NCBI GenBank assembly: GCA_025093985.1
Contig: JACAAK010000011.1
Span: forward strand, 1,364,001 to 1,428,000
Reading direction: 5' to 3'
Source: Calvatia gigantea
Lineage: Eukaryota; Basidiomycota; Agaricomycetes; Agaricales; Lycoperdaceae
DNA length: 64,000 nt
Shown here: in pieces, positions 25,301 to 36,940 of the stretch
Layout of the letters: each line of letters starts with the position of its first letter
Position numbering within the stretch: the stretch's first letter is position 1
The notes under the pieces: generated by a model
What the model was told of the DNA's origin: nothing
Seen by the model: the letters and a program-made list of their open reading frames with translations, nothing else
Database searches by the model: none
Translations under genes and position numbers: made by a program

Positions 25301-26874
25301 CTTGCCTTTGTGTTCTTCGTCATGGTTGATCTCTTCGGCGATGAACTCGACATGTTTCTCGCCAGTCGAAACCAAGCCATTCCCTACAACGTTGTTTATA
25401 ATGACGTTTGATCCATCACTTTCAGTCTCCTTAGTATTTATCACATCCACGGGTTCGTGGATAAAGCCAACGCGCTCCGATATTTTAATTCCGGCGTCAT
25501 CCATGTTGCTAGCATCGGGCCCGGGAATGGTGATTCCAACGACATCTACATTGTTGCCGGAATGATCTGAGGCCGAAGGCCTCGAGGCGGAATTAGTGTT
25601 GGCCATCAGCTGATCAGACTGTAAGTGTTCCATGCTCCGTCGTCGGACCAAGGTATAGGATAACGGCTTCTCCGAAATTTGTGGATCTTCTCTTTCCCTC
25701 GGGGATGGTGGAACAGACGAGGAGCGTTGAATCTGTAATGCAGCTTCCACCCTGTCTATTCCATTCCTACCGGTCCCTCTCCTTCTCAGTCTTCGTCTTC
25801 GACGGGATGCGGTAGTGCATCGGAAGCGTTGGCATTGGCAACCAGCGAGGTCGTCGGAAGTGCAGCAAGCTTCTTCGCGAAAAACTTGAACTTGTCCCGC
25901 TTACGTGAATGTACGACGGCGTAGTCTTCCGGTTTGAGGGATAGAGAGATATCATTAAAGTCCTCGTATGTTTGGGAGATATGTTTGCATTTTTGGCAAA
26001 CGAGGATACTGGTGAGTTTACCGCCAAAAATCATGTCCGAGAAAGAGACTAGGGTATCTTCTGGGGGTAGTATTGGTGAAGGCTCGGGTAAGTTGGGGGT
26101 TAGGATTGACTCGGAAGGCCGAGACGATCGCCGACGTTTCCTGGGTTGTTTGGGTAGCGGTGGCTGGCGTTGTTTGATTACCTGTTAACATAAAAATATT
26201 AGAGAAGGTATAGAGTAGTCTGTGAATGACTTGCATCTTGCTCCTCCATCCTCATAGCATCCAAGAGAATACGCAGAAACTCGTGTGCGTCCTGCTGCGC
26301 GAAATCAAGGTATTGGTCGTATTTCCGGCCTACCGCAGCCAACAAATCTCTGGCAATGCCCAGATCATTGTGATCAACATGAGCCTAACGTCAAAAAGTT
26401 ACGACCACTCACTTTGGACTCAGGCTCCCTCGCTCCCTCTGCGACTGGATACTCCATGAACGATGCATGATATCAATGAACCTATTGCCGATTGGCATAT
26501 TCACCCACGGTTGTTCGTATCGACCGCCGAAACCGTGGCCGTTCGTAAGTTGTGGGGAGCGCTGCGCGAGGAGTGGAGTACTCGAGTATCTCTGGATGTC
26601 TTCGGGTATGTCGTTGAACTGTGCGAGATCCGCGAGCAATCGTGTTGCCATGAGCTTCAACAACCAGTCGCGAAGGAGAAAAGCATTCAATCAAACTGTT
26701 AGCCTACCTCATAGAAGGGGTCCAGTAGAAGCAGTGGTAACATACGCCTTGTAACACCGAGTTCATGAAGCAAGTGTTTCCATGGTTAATGAGGCCAGGT
26801 GGAAGGTACGCCTCCTGCGCTTGTTTACGCGCCCAGTATATTTCCTGAGGTGTCGGCGGTTTATGTTTTGGCAT
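22394..26874 (-). CDS. ubiquitin carboxyl-terminal hydrolase (USP/UBP16-like)
   Basis: Cysteine protease that removes ubiquitin. Start MPKHKPPTPQEIYW at 26874. Exon 1 holds the Cys box GLINHGNTCFMNSVLQ; the next exons hold QFNDIPEDIQRYSS and QQDAHEFLRILLDAM. Then comes a finger-like segment LVCQKCKHISQTYEDFNDISLSL with its Cys pair, followed by a very long exon (22740-25750). The His box LGGHYIAYVALP comes after the last intron (about 22683-22738), with the tail ARRQWAYISDTTVRLVSLEEVLNARAYICMYERV. Between the finger and PPVLVIHLKRFQ sits about 850 residues of low-complexity Ser/Thr/Glu-rich sequence with a second Cys pair (GCRRCW near 24395). The Cys, His and QQDAHEF elements are intact, so the enzyme should be active. 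Confidence 0.9.
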
Positions 26875-26964
26875 TGTTACTAGGATGTGATTTGGAGGAG
26901 ATGGTGGACGGACGAGGAGATCATGAGTATGGATCCCGGTGGATGTAATTTTTGTATGTAGCAC

Positions 26965-29035
26965 CAGTTGATATTGTCATTAATTCAAGCTTTCCCACGA
27001 TCATCCAGCGTTTATCTCTTAATCCCGCAGTCACTAAGTACCCCGCTCGCGACAACCCACAGCTGCGGCCGCTTCAAAGTACTCGTGGCCGCAGTCTCCT
27101 CTACAAGTTTTGAGTCATATTCAAACCCCAACTCGTTGGAACAAATATACTTCCAGCATATACACTGTCATTTATATCATCCTCATCCTTTTACCATGTA
27201 TCGCAATTCCTTCAAGACTGCAATGGCGTAATGAGCGGAGTTCAAGAACATGATTTCCCGAGTTGATCCAGAGGCTCTGCGTTCTATCACCGCGATACTA
27301 CAAGAACCGGCCTTGCAGCTGTCCGGATCGCCGCACCACCAGTGCCAGCTTGATAATCAAGAAGTGCGCACACGCCCCACGACAACCCTCCAATCAGAAT
27401 ATGTCGACACGACGATGGACCGGATCAACCCTGCAGGGCTTAGAGTCATATTGCTGTACTTACCCGGCATCACTGCAGAATCCAATAAAAGGAAGGAGAA
27501 GACCAAAGCTATTAGATTCAGAATTTTTAAATCAAGTGGAGCGGGACACTTGTTGTACCCCAAGGCTGAATGGAAAACCAGTAAAGGGCGAGCTACACTG
27601 GGTTGCAACAGCAATATTTGAGCCTGGCCCATAATAGTAAGATGATACTAATTATTACCTCTGTCGGAGCTCGGGGATGCTTCCGTCGCCCGAGGACGCA
27701 CAACCGACCCACACGGTGACATTTCAAGACTATCGGACCCCTTGCCTTTGGCGAGGAAAAGTACGTGTTCTTACGTTACCTAGGTGTTGGGTACTCTGGG
27801 CGATTGGATGTGAGCATGCAGAATGCATATCGGGTGGCATCACGCTCAAGCATCAGAGGGGAAGTCGTCTGCCTGCCCTGACACAGCAATGAATATACTA
27901 CCAACAAGCTCTGGCCGTTTAATAATGTGCATCTCCTGCCAGTGTTCGATTGTAGACATTTGCCTTGGCCTTTGCGGTGTCCCGCATTGCCGGCAGGGAG
28001 CGAGACTAGTTGTAGGGTCGGTACAGGGGAATGTATCTCAGTTCTGGCAACTACTTATCTTCAAAAGTCCGTCCTGCCCACTATCATGCATCATAATTGA
28101 CATGGTCAAAGCTAAATTCAGTTGCAAAATCGGTGGGAATTTGAGATTTATCGAAACTTTTGTCGACATTCTCCAATAGGTCTTCTGGGCTCTGCTTGCC
28201 GCCGTGGAATGTGATGACTTCATGGTCTTTTTTTTTACTTCCATATTCGCATGATCTTTGCTGGTTCGCGGCGTACGTATGTGATTTATTCGCAGCTCCT
28301 CACCGGGTGGATTTGTGCCCGAGTTTTAACCTGTTACTAACGAATTTATAACTTACAAATTAGTAACTACTATGCGGAAAACTCACCACTTCTTCACACT
28401 ACCTAGGTCCGTTTCATGCTGGGTTGGGTGTGAGTTGTGCCCGATTCTCAAGTAGGTTTGACAACATCATCGCACTGATGGTAAGGCCGATACAATTGGT
28501 TCCTTTTCTCCGCGAGGACACATTCCCTTCGGGACCAAGTCAGGCGTGAACGATGAGGCGATGCTTATTTACTGGCACCAATCACCTTTTTCTTGTGAGG
28601 CCACACGGGTTTACACTGACTGGTTCTACCTCTTAGATATTTTAAGTATATGAGTCTCTGCCGCTTCGGAACTGGGGACAATATACCGGCTGACTCTTCT
28701 ACGGATCAATTAAATCTTTGCCGAAATAGAAGATGTCAATTTGATCAAGGCATTCCACCAAAAAAAAAAATCTTTTTGATCAAGCCTGTTGGCTTCTGAT
28801 AAGTTATTCTCGCTCTGGCCCAACAACTTCTATCAATTCTGAGTCGGCTATGGACCTGTCCGCTACCAGTAACGTCATAACCAATGCGCTACATGTCTTC
28901 TCAGCCAATAGTTTTGATCGTTGTGCTATCTTTCCCAGATTTGAGATGTTGTTGGGCCGTCCTTTGATAAACCAGCTTCAGCCAAGGGGTTGTGCAACTT
29001 ATACCCTTTTCTTCCACCCTTTCGTTTTCACTAAG
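26965..29035. other. 2 kb without a supported gene
   Basis: Only short open frames occur (for example 27250-27621 and 27823-28179) and none resembles a known family. A poly-A run lies at 28760-28770 inside a GATCAAG...GATCAAG pair. Two frames overlap for about 370 bp near 27260-27630 with no codon signature I can defend. Confidence 0.35.
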
Positions 29036-30167
29036 ATGGCTGATACCCTCTTCGATATTCGACCCCTACTGACACGGAGGGAGGTCATCTGGGTTATCGG
29101 CCTCATCCTTGAAGGCGTTGGGTACGGAGCCCTGCTCACACTTGGCATCACCTGTCTTGTAGCATCTTTCCGTTCACCGCAGATACGTGGACGGTGGTTC
29201 AGTCGCGAAAAAATCCTCTCAGCACATGTCGCGCTTATTCTGTTGGGCAACACATTTCTCCAGGTTTGGAATGCCCAATCGACCATTAAGGCGATTTTCT
29301 ATACGGATCCTGACAATATCAGGTTTTTCTATCATGGTTGGGGAAACATGGCCATTGCCTTTCTCGCTATGTTGACGGAGGGCGTTCTTGTGAGCGCTTG
29401 TCCACTTGGTTTATTGATCTTGAATTCAGGTGATGCAGGTATGGCGGTGTTGTATGATTCAAATGGCTTTGTCTGCAGAACGGCTCACAAGCCGCTGGCA
29501 CCATATTTGCTGGATCTTCCCGATGTTCTTGTGGCTCGCCGGAGCAGGTGTGTTAAATTATGGTCATAGGGTTGAAGTCCGCACGGTGCTCACTCAGACA
29601 AAGGCACAGGAATAACCGCCATTGCACTTCTAAACCCTAATGCGTCTCTCTTTGACAAGGACGAGTCAAGTTCGCCCGGCCTCACATTATTTCTAGTTGC
29701 ACTGGCGATTAATTTCACTCTCAACGTCTTCGCGACCTCGAATATCGTCATACGGTTACTTCTCCTTCGGCGTCAGCTAATTGCAGCATATGGACACAAG
29801 AACATTCTGGCAGATTATTCACTTCGTATCTCAAGTATTTTGCTTGAATCTGCTGCAATTAATCTTCCATTGGCACTCTTGTCAATTGTTGGGTTGTTGG
29901 TTCAAGCTGACTTTGCGGCGATGTTGACTCAAATCATCACCCCTGGTCAGGTAAGCACAGCTCGGCACAACTGGGGGAGAAAATCTCTGATTGACCAATT
30001 GATTGATCCAGTGCATTGCTTCGATCCTGGTGATCTATCAAGTTGTGAGGAGAAGGACAATTTTGGAACAGAGGACCACAGATAATCAGAATGGCTACTC
30101 ATTGCCACAAATCTGCCCTCAATACGACCATTGTGAAAATTGGACCTCACCTGATCGGGGTAGTTAG
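29036..30167 (+). CDS. multi-pass membrane protein, basidiomycete hypothetical
   Basis: ATG 29036 gives MADTLFDIRPLLTRREVIWVIG. At least six hydrophobic helices follow across four exons: VIGLILEGVGYGALLTLGITCLV, HVALILLGNTFLQVW, MAIAFLAMLTEGVLV, HICWIFPMFLWLAGAG, TLFLVALAINFTLNVFATSNIVIRLLL, and INLPLALLSIVGLLV. Introns at about 29393-29438, 29549-29600 and 29950-30010 join in frame. The last exon ends ...ENWTSPDRGS. The layout matches the many mushroom seven-helix-like proteins of unknown function. An upstream in-frame ATG at 28850 exists but its extension is not hydrophobic and looks like a 5' UTR read-through. Confidence 0.65.
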
Positions 30168-31080
30168 CCCTGCCCTCCCACAACGCGAATTGGTTTCTTG
30201 TAACCACCTTCGAGCCCAACAACTCAACGCAACAAAAATAGCCCATACGACGTATACCACTCCTTCTGGGTCATCACCGAAACTATCCCCTATCTTTCCT
30301 CCCTCTGTTCTCCCGCTCTTTACTCTGTTTACCCACTCAATTTCAATAACTACCGCCCCACCCAGCCCTTTCTACTCCTTCACATAAATACACTTTCATT
30401 CATCCATCTTGCAGTATCACACTGGCATAGTACCTCTTCAGCCAGCTCTTGGGCACTGCTGGTACCTCACTATCTGTGTTGAATGTTAAGTATCCTGTAC
30501 TCCTGATCATGTCATGTACAAACAATGCACCGCCTTAACCAGAACCTCCTCAGCCAGTTCGCCCACACCGCGTGAGAGATTTTTGGGTGTGAGCTTGTGA
30601 CCTCTGCACACCACTGCCATTCAATGACTAGCAAATGCTATCTTCCCCGAGCTCTTGATTCAAACTCGAAAGAGCTGGTGGGCGTGTTATTTCGAGTACT
30701 CATCACAGTTCGGGTATCTCCCGTGAGTCTTGGCGGGGCGATGTTGGAGTCCGTAAATGTTTTACCTATACACCTCTCACGAGTTTTAGTCCACGGGCCC
30801 ACAGAACCGGGGATTGAGTTTACGGACCCGAGGGAAAACCCGAGGCCCCTGACATATTGGTCGCGCGATCCAACAACATAGCTCGATTCGGTTGGTAGTT
30901 AAATCAAGCTTCAATATTATCTAAGGTAGTAGAAAAAACCTTGTTGTTCTTCTATTTTTTGATTTACCAACTCCATCTTTTACCGGCAGATACAGTAAGT
31001 ATTGAAGTTAGGTATTTGGTATCTAACACAGAGCTCCAGACAACTAAAAACATGTTCCATCACTGTACCAGAGGAGCTGG
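30168..31080. other. intergenic, no gene seen
   Basis: CT-rich near 30260-30400, otherwise featureless. A copy-like rise of TATTTTTTGATTT tracts near 30950 only. Confidence 0.3.
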
Positions 31081-31275
31081 GCCATTCCACAAGGACGTGT
31101 CGTGACTCCACAAACATGATCGCCACACCATCTTCCCGAGGTTCTCGAACCCCTGATGGTTCGTTGGGCCCCAACGAGCCATTGCCACGAGGACGTGTCG
31201 TGACTCCACAATCTAACGGTCACGGCCGCCGCACCATCTTCTTGAGGTTCTCAAACCTCTGATGGTTCGCTGGGG
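31080..31275. repeat. two-copy tandem repeat, period about 101 bp
   Basis: The first copy begins CCATTCCACAAGGACGTGTC and the second CCATTGCCACGAGGACGTGTC at about 31181. Both contain GTGTCGTGACTCCACAA, ACCATCTTC, GAGGTTCTC and CTGATGGTTCG in order. Confidence 0.75.
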
Positions 31276-32630
31276 CCTGGGTTCAACATCTTCACGACCT
31301 TGTCACAAGACTGTTCCTTCATCATTGTCGTTCGGTTATCGCGGCGCTTGGGCGCAACCTGGCGGAATGTTTACTTCACATCTCAAGGATTCTCGAATCC
31401 TTTGGAGATACCTTTCCAGATGGCAACTCTGATGTTGTAGCTGGGGGTCAGGAACCGTGCCCTGATTGGCGCCCAGGCAGAGATGATATCTTCAACCGAA
31501 TACGATGAGAGTGGGAAAGCTTCAGCCTATGATTTGGAAAAAGGGTGGTTAAACGAGCCACCATTGAGGTATGTACATAGGGCCTCTCGTCAACCTCTGA
31601 GGAGTACTGCTCGCCTCGCCTCCCGTTTGGTTAAGTTCTACGAGCTTATCAATCAAATCCTCTTATCTTACTAGAAGCACCACAGGATATCCTCCCTTAG
31701 TCAAAAGGCTATCGGAACGGAGAGGTACTTGTCAGTTTCAATGGGCCATAGTACTTTAGAATGTGCTAAGTCAAGTACTCAACTTCCGCAACCACTGCTC
31801 CTGTGCTGGTAGCATTTCCGACGCCTCCAATTCAAAAGTCAAAAACTCCGCACAATACGACAGGGAAGTCAACCTACCTGCTAGGACGACGACCCGCTTG
31901 GGATCGTTACTATGACTTTGGGGCTTGTAGACGGTGGTGAAAGGATATGTCTTAGAAATCCCTGGAAATCCCCAATAGTGGCAGCCTGGTGACCATCCTT
32001 AAACACGACTTTTATAGGAAGTAGGTGGTAACCAAACACACTCTATGACGACATGAGTAGCACCGAGCTGCCCACTCAGCTAAAAGTGAACATTGGGTTT
32101 TCGACATGCGAACCCTGCAGATTTAGTTTGGAAGATAAAAGAGGCATGGATTCCCCCACCCCGACTTCCTTTCCGACCCCCGACCTCAGTCTCACCCCTC
32201 CTTACCTTTTTCGACGCAGAACCTGAGCAACCAGAATGACATGTTAGCTGCTATTGTAGGGATGCAGGATGCTTGGGCAAATTGTCCAGGCCACCGCCAC
32301 CATTTGATGTGTTGATAGCATGGCTCACAGCGTAAGCCTCGTATCATGCTTGATCCTGTTTGTTGTTAGAACACGGTCACAATCGTTTAGCATCTGACAG
32401 AGATCCTACGTTTACTCCACCTATATCTTCACACTCGGGATGAACCCACAAGGTCCGGCTTCGTGTAATATATGACCATTCAACTGATGATGCTTGCGAT
32501 TCAGGCCCCTACGGGGGGTTCTTCAGTCATGCGCAACATCTCATAAATAGATGTGAATTACCTAAATGGTAACTAACATTGACACACCATTACACCCGTA
32601 ACCAGCATCTAACTCACGGTCTGTGAAGTA
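31276..32630. other. intergenic upstream of the second NACHT gene
   Basis: No gene is supported. The frames present are short and unrelated. Confidence 0.3.
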
Positions 32631-33949
32631 ATGGAGTCACTCACCAAGCACACCATTGCTGGTGCCGAATTCGACTCTTCTGCGCGCGATCCTCCTCCGA
32701 GCTGTCACCCTGGCACCCGTCTCAACATCCTGAGTACTCTCCAGTTGTGGATGCACAATCCCGCTCGCGAAAAGAAACTCATGTGGGTCCAAGGGCCCGC
32801 AGGAGTTGGTAAGTCGGCGATCATGCAGACGCTGGCCGAATCAGAACAGGAATCGGAGAGCTCTAGCTCGGGAGCCGCCCTCTTCTTCTCAAGAGCCAGC
32901 AAACAACACGACCCCCAACGTGATGTAATTACCATCGCATACCAACTGGCTGTCAAACACCTACCGTACCGGAAATACGTTCTGGATCTCTTTATCAATG
33001 ATCCCAAGGTGGTGGAGAAATCGTTCTCTGAACAATTCGAGACATTTATCATAAGACCCTTCGCGGAAAAGAAACTGCTAGAAGGACTGGCTAGAGCGGT
33101 TCTGGTGATCCTTGATGGTTTGGACGAATGTATGGGTGAACGGGCACAACGCGAGATCATCCGCCACATCGGCGGTTTTGTACTTCAACATCCGGATGTA
33201 CCTCTCATCTGGGCCATCGCCAGCCGTCCCGAGCCGCAGACATAAGCTGCTCTCGCCTCTCGATCCGTTCGACCGAGCTACGTGCAATTGGAAGTACCCA
33301 TCAATTCTACTCAGGCTTGCTCGGATGTCGAAAAATACCTGCGGCATGAGTTCGATGAGATCCGAGAGAATTATTCGACGTCATTCCCCTCAACAACGCG
33401 GCAGTGGCCCTCCGAGGCACAATTCACAAAGATCGCCAATTGCGCCTCTGGTCTGTTTTCTTTTGCAACTACCCTCGTTCACTTCATTGACGATAAGGAT
33501 CACGGGAATCCGATTGACCGGCTCCAAAAGGTGGTGAGGGTTATTGATTCTATATCGGCAGTGGAAGGACAAGACAATCCGTTCGCCACACTTGATGCCC
33601 TTTACACTGAGATCATATCTTCAGTTCCTCAAGACATTCTACCTATTACATGGACGTTGTTGGCTCCCATGATAGACCCTGATTCACCCAACTTCGTGTT
33701 TTTCATGCTCTGCAATTAGCTTGGAGTCAGCCAGGGGAGCGCATACGGTGCCCTTTGGAAACTTCACGCAGGTACTTAACATTCCTGCTACCCGAGGAAG
33801 CGTACAGGGCCACCCTCCGCCCTTTCCATGCCTCTTTCATCGACTTATCTTATCAATTCCTCTCGCTCTGGGCCATTTTCGCTACCGGTCTCACTGGTCA
33901 AGGAGGAAACCGTTCGGCACGGATTACGAATCTTGAAAGAGGCACATAA
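32631..33949 (+). pseudogene. NACHT-domain NTPase gene with in-frame stops
   Basis: Starts MESLTKHTIAGAEFDSSARDPPPSCHPGTR, close to the N-terminus of the pseudogene at 12186-13802. Walker A is GPAGVGKSA near 32795-32822, Walker B VILDGLDEC near 33105, then WAIASRPEP. The frame is then stopped by TAA at 33243-33245 and continues in the same frame as YVQLEVPINSTQACSDVEKYL up to a second in-frame TAG at 33717-33719. After it, LGVSQGSAYGALWKLHA continues briefly, and a frame change leads to EEAYRATLRPFHASFIDL, the conserved segment of these proteins. Two nonsense codons plus a shift indicate a dead gene, unless unseen introns remove them. The N-terminal 204 residues alone could still make a truncated protein. 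Confidence 0.8.
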
Positions 33950-34946
33950 TATCGGTACGCAGACTACCGCTGTTACCAGTAACCGCTGCTAAACACTTCC
34001 CTAGAGGAAGGGACCTTTCAGGTTTCTCGGATGAATCTGTCCTGGCCACCCGCAAATAAACTTGAGACAAGATACTGCTATATTTTTCTTCTGTAGAGCC
34101 GCGTGTGCATTATTGGAGGTGGATTTGGGAGGACTTAGTGAACTATTTCGGGCCATAACCAAGGACTGCGTTCTCTCTCTTGAAGACTTAGATCTGGAGT
34201 CAATGTTTGCATCGATTCCGGTATGGCAATTCTGGGATGTTCTTGATCTGGTTCGAGTTATTCTGAGTATCCACGATTCTGTTGGTACCCGTTCCTTGAC
34301 TTCTCATACAAGTCTAAAGTGGATGCCTCGTAGCCCGTTCTCAAGCGTCTGAAGAACCACAACGTATTTTGCATTGTTCCCATTATGATGCTGGACCCAA
34401 GCCGTTTTGAAATGCGCGTGATACGTGCTGCCCGTATTAAGGAGAGGGGTCTCGACGCCGGGCCATCGGGCGATGAAGGTCCAGAGGAAGAGGTAGTCTC
34501 GGTGTTGAGCAGGGTTAGTTTCAGTATTTGCCTTGGGAATGGTCCTTTTGCTTAAGCACTTTTGCACTGAGTAAACAGATCGTTAACAGGGAAATCGGAG
34601 TGTATTTTCCGTCGGTGGTGAGTCCCGAGTGGGAAGCTGCTCTTATGGAACGTATCACAACCATCATCGAGACGGCGCCGTCCCTTGGTGTAGTGCTCTA
34701 TGGATGCAGGCACGACCGAACCGTCTTACTCAAGGTCGATGTAAAAGGTGTCGAGTGGTTGGTGTTGACCACATATAAACCACTGTAGTGGTACAGGAAC
34801 TTGTCTTATAGCAAAAAACGGAAGTGATTTGATTTAATGCAGCGCCAAGTTGTGTGATTTACGATTGTATGTGCAAGGTATAAATTAGTCAAATTCCAAT
34901 AGAACCCGAAAGAAACAAAATTAGGAAGAGTGACGATGAACGAACA
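33950..34946 (+). other. possible remnant of the NACHT gene 3' end
   Basis: Open stretches 34062-34352 (AACALLEVDLGGLSELFRAIT...) and 34528-34788 (SPEWEAALMERITTIIETAPSLGVVLYG) are in the right place and orientation for a decayed C-terminal region of the preceding gene. No domain is recognised. It could equally be a separate decayed gene. Confidence 0.3.
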
Positions 34947-36600
34947 TTACAGTTCCTCTTCATCACCAAATGGATCCCAATCAAGGGGTTCTTTTACTTC
35001 CCTCCGTCCAAGTTTATTCTTCGTTGGTGGCGCGTTCTCATCTCCATCGTCGTCCTCTAACTCATCCTTCTCTTCTTCGTCTTTGTCGTCGTTCTGGCAC
35101 AACCATTTGCCCTTTTTCATCTTACCCATTCTCTTCTCAATCCTCTTCATGCGTTTTCGTATCGGACGTGCTTTGACAGGAAAAGGTGTGAGGACTGGCA
35201 GTTTCAGCGTCACATATCCTCCCTCGTCTGGATGTTCCGATTCGGACAAAGGCGCAATTTCAACAGGAGCAGAGGAAGACGTGCGCGGCGAAGAGGTCGC
35301 GAGGGTAGGGACGGGTGACGAGGGAACAGATGGCGAACGCGTGAGGCCAGGCGTGGATAGATGCGCGAGTGTATCGCCTTCGCTTAGGTACTCTGCGTCA
35401 TGGTCAAAGCTTGACGAAGCTCTGGAGGACGAAGGCGTAGACTTGGAAAGGACGGAACCCATGGACTGCGCTAGGAACTTAGCGAAAGCCTTCGGTGACT
35501 CATTCCATTGATCCGTGTTGAGCTCGCGGTCAATGCTTTCAGCTTGTTCGTCGTCGTCATCTGAATCACTATTAAGCTCGGTATCTCCCTCTGCATCCTC
35601 GTCGTCCACAGCCACTGGTGATGTTTTGCGTTTGATGCTGGGGGATGATACCTTTTTTGCGGGAACAGCAAAGACTGGACGGGGCAATGGGGGAGGGGAC
35701 AACCAGACGCGACCACGGGCAGAGAAGACATATGGTGTATTGGATCGACCTTTCCGCCTTGGTATATCAGTTTGGTTAATAGTGATGTGGATTTGAGTTG
35801 TGAGTGAGTGATGCTAGGGGTTATACGTAAGCAAGGGTGTTGAAAAGTACCAACAAGGAAAGACTCACGTAGATAATGGCGCGGTGAAGGTCAGGGCCTT
35901 TAGGCCAAGCGTGTCCGATAGTAAACTCCTCTTCATCTTCCCATTTCCAATCTTCAAACTCCTCATCCTCGCAGTCTTCAGATTCGTCGCCATCTTCCCT
36001 CTCGACTTTCTTCTCCGTTCCAGGGCTTAGCTGGTCTTCTTCCGGGTCTTCTTCATCGTCATTCAATAAGTCCAGCCGGTAACGATATGGATTCTGGGAA
36101 CTTGAGAGCTTGGCCCATGTCTGCCCTGACTTGACTTGACCAGGCTTGTAAAGGTGGCTGTAGATCGAAGCATCTTTCTTGACCTCGAAGAGATGCTCAT
36201 CGGAGCGTTCTTGACCAGGTAGCCCACCAAATACCCAAGCGATGAGACAGCGGAGGTGTATAAACGTATAACTCAAGGGCACTTGAACGATGCGGAATAC
36301 TCCGCCTTGGCGCGAGCTCGTGGAGCCTGTCCGGATAAACTGAAACCGTAGAGGTAGATGTTTGGAGAATGAGGTAGGCTCTGGAAGTGTCCGAGCCAAA
36401 TGCTTGATTCTTTTCCTGCCAAAGGGATTTCCCGGTGAGTCGAATGGACGAGGAGGATATGGTGTGTTGGGTGTTTTCAAGGGTGTCGAGAGAGATATGT
36501 GGGAGACTGCAGGAGTTGCTGGGAGTGGTGTAGAGAAATGTCTACGCTTTCTAGCTCGACTATCGAGGGGAGTCGAGTCGAGAGGACGTTTGAGGGACAT
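34947..36600 (-). CDS. conserved fungal protein with possible pRiA4b ORF-3-like domain and acidic C-terminus
   Basis: Two exons. Exon 1 (36600 to about 35868) has a basic N-terminus, then LRFQFIRTGS...GVFRIVQVPLSYTFIHLRCLIAWVFGG...HLFEV, resembling the start of the plasmid pRiA4b ORF-3-like/IS1096 accessory fold, and later EEFTIGHAWPKGPDLHRAIIY. An intron at about 35812-35867 joins it to HHSLTTQIHITINQTDIPRRKGRS, then a Ser-rich linker, a coiled basic segment (RKRMKRIEKRMGKMKKGKW) and an acidic tail that ends DWDPFGDEEEL. The role is unknown, and the domain call is from pattern memory only. It shares a 340-bp divergent upstream region with the DUF4336 gene. Confidence 0.65.
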
Positions 36601-36940
36601 GGGACTAGGACCAGTAGACTAGCAGTTGAACCGTTTGAACGGTTTAATCCGTTTGCCGTGTCTTTTTATAAACGCGAATTAGGGTAAACGCCATCACGTG
36701 CAAGTGGGCCAACGCGTTCTGCGTGATGTGCATGCTTCATGGTCACACTCAATCACGTTCTCGGTCACCGCCGTCGGGCGTCGGCCCGTCGGTCATTTCC
36801 GCGCGATCCTCTGAAGCGATGATCATGATGACACCGGTTTGGGGGCCCAGTGTGGGACAGCCCGCTCGAGACCATTTAAAGGCTTCAAATAGTCGAGGGG
36901 TTTCTTCTTCAGCGCTTCAACGTTCCTTTGTATAAAAAAC
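36601..36940. promoter_or_regulatory. divergent promoter region
   Basis: The region lies between the start codons of the 34947-36600 (-) and 36941-38135 (+) genes. On the minus strand TATAAAAA (36663-36670) lies about 65 bp before the ATG at 36600. A CACGTG palindrome lies near 36695. Both are plausible core and bZIP/bHLH sites by sequence only. Confidence 0.45.

Noticed and set aside
27250..27634. Two overlapping 123-codon plus-strand frames
   Set aside because: They overlap in different frames with no similarity or intron structure, so neither can be chosen.
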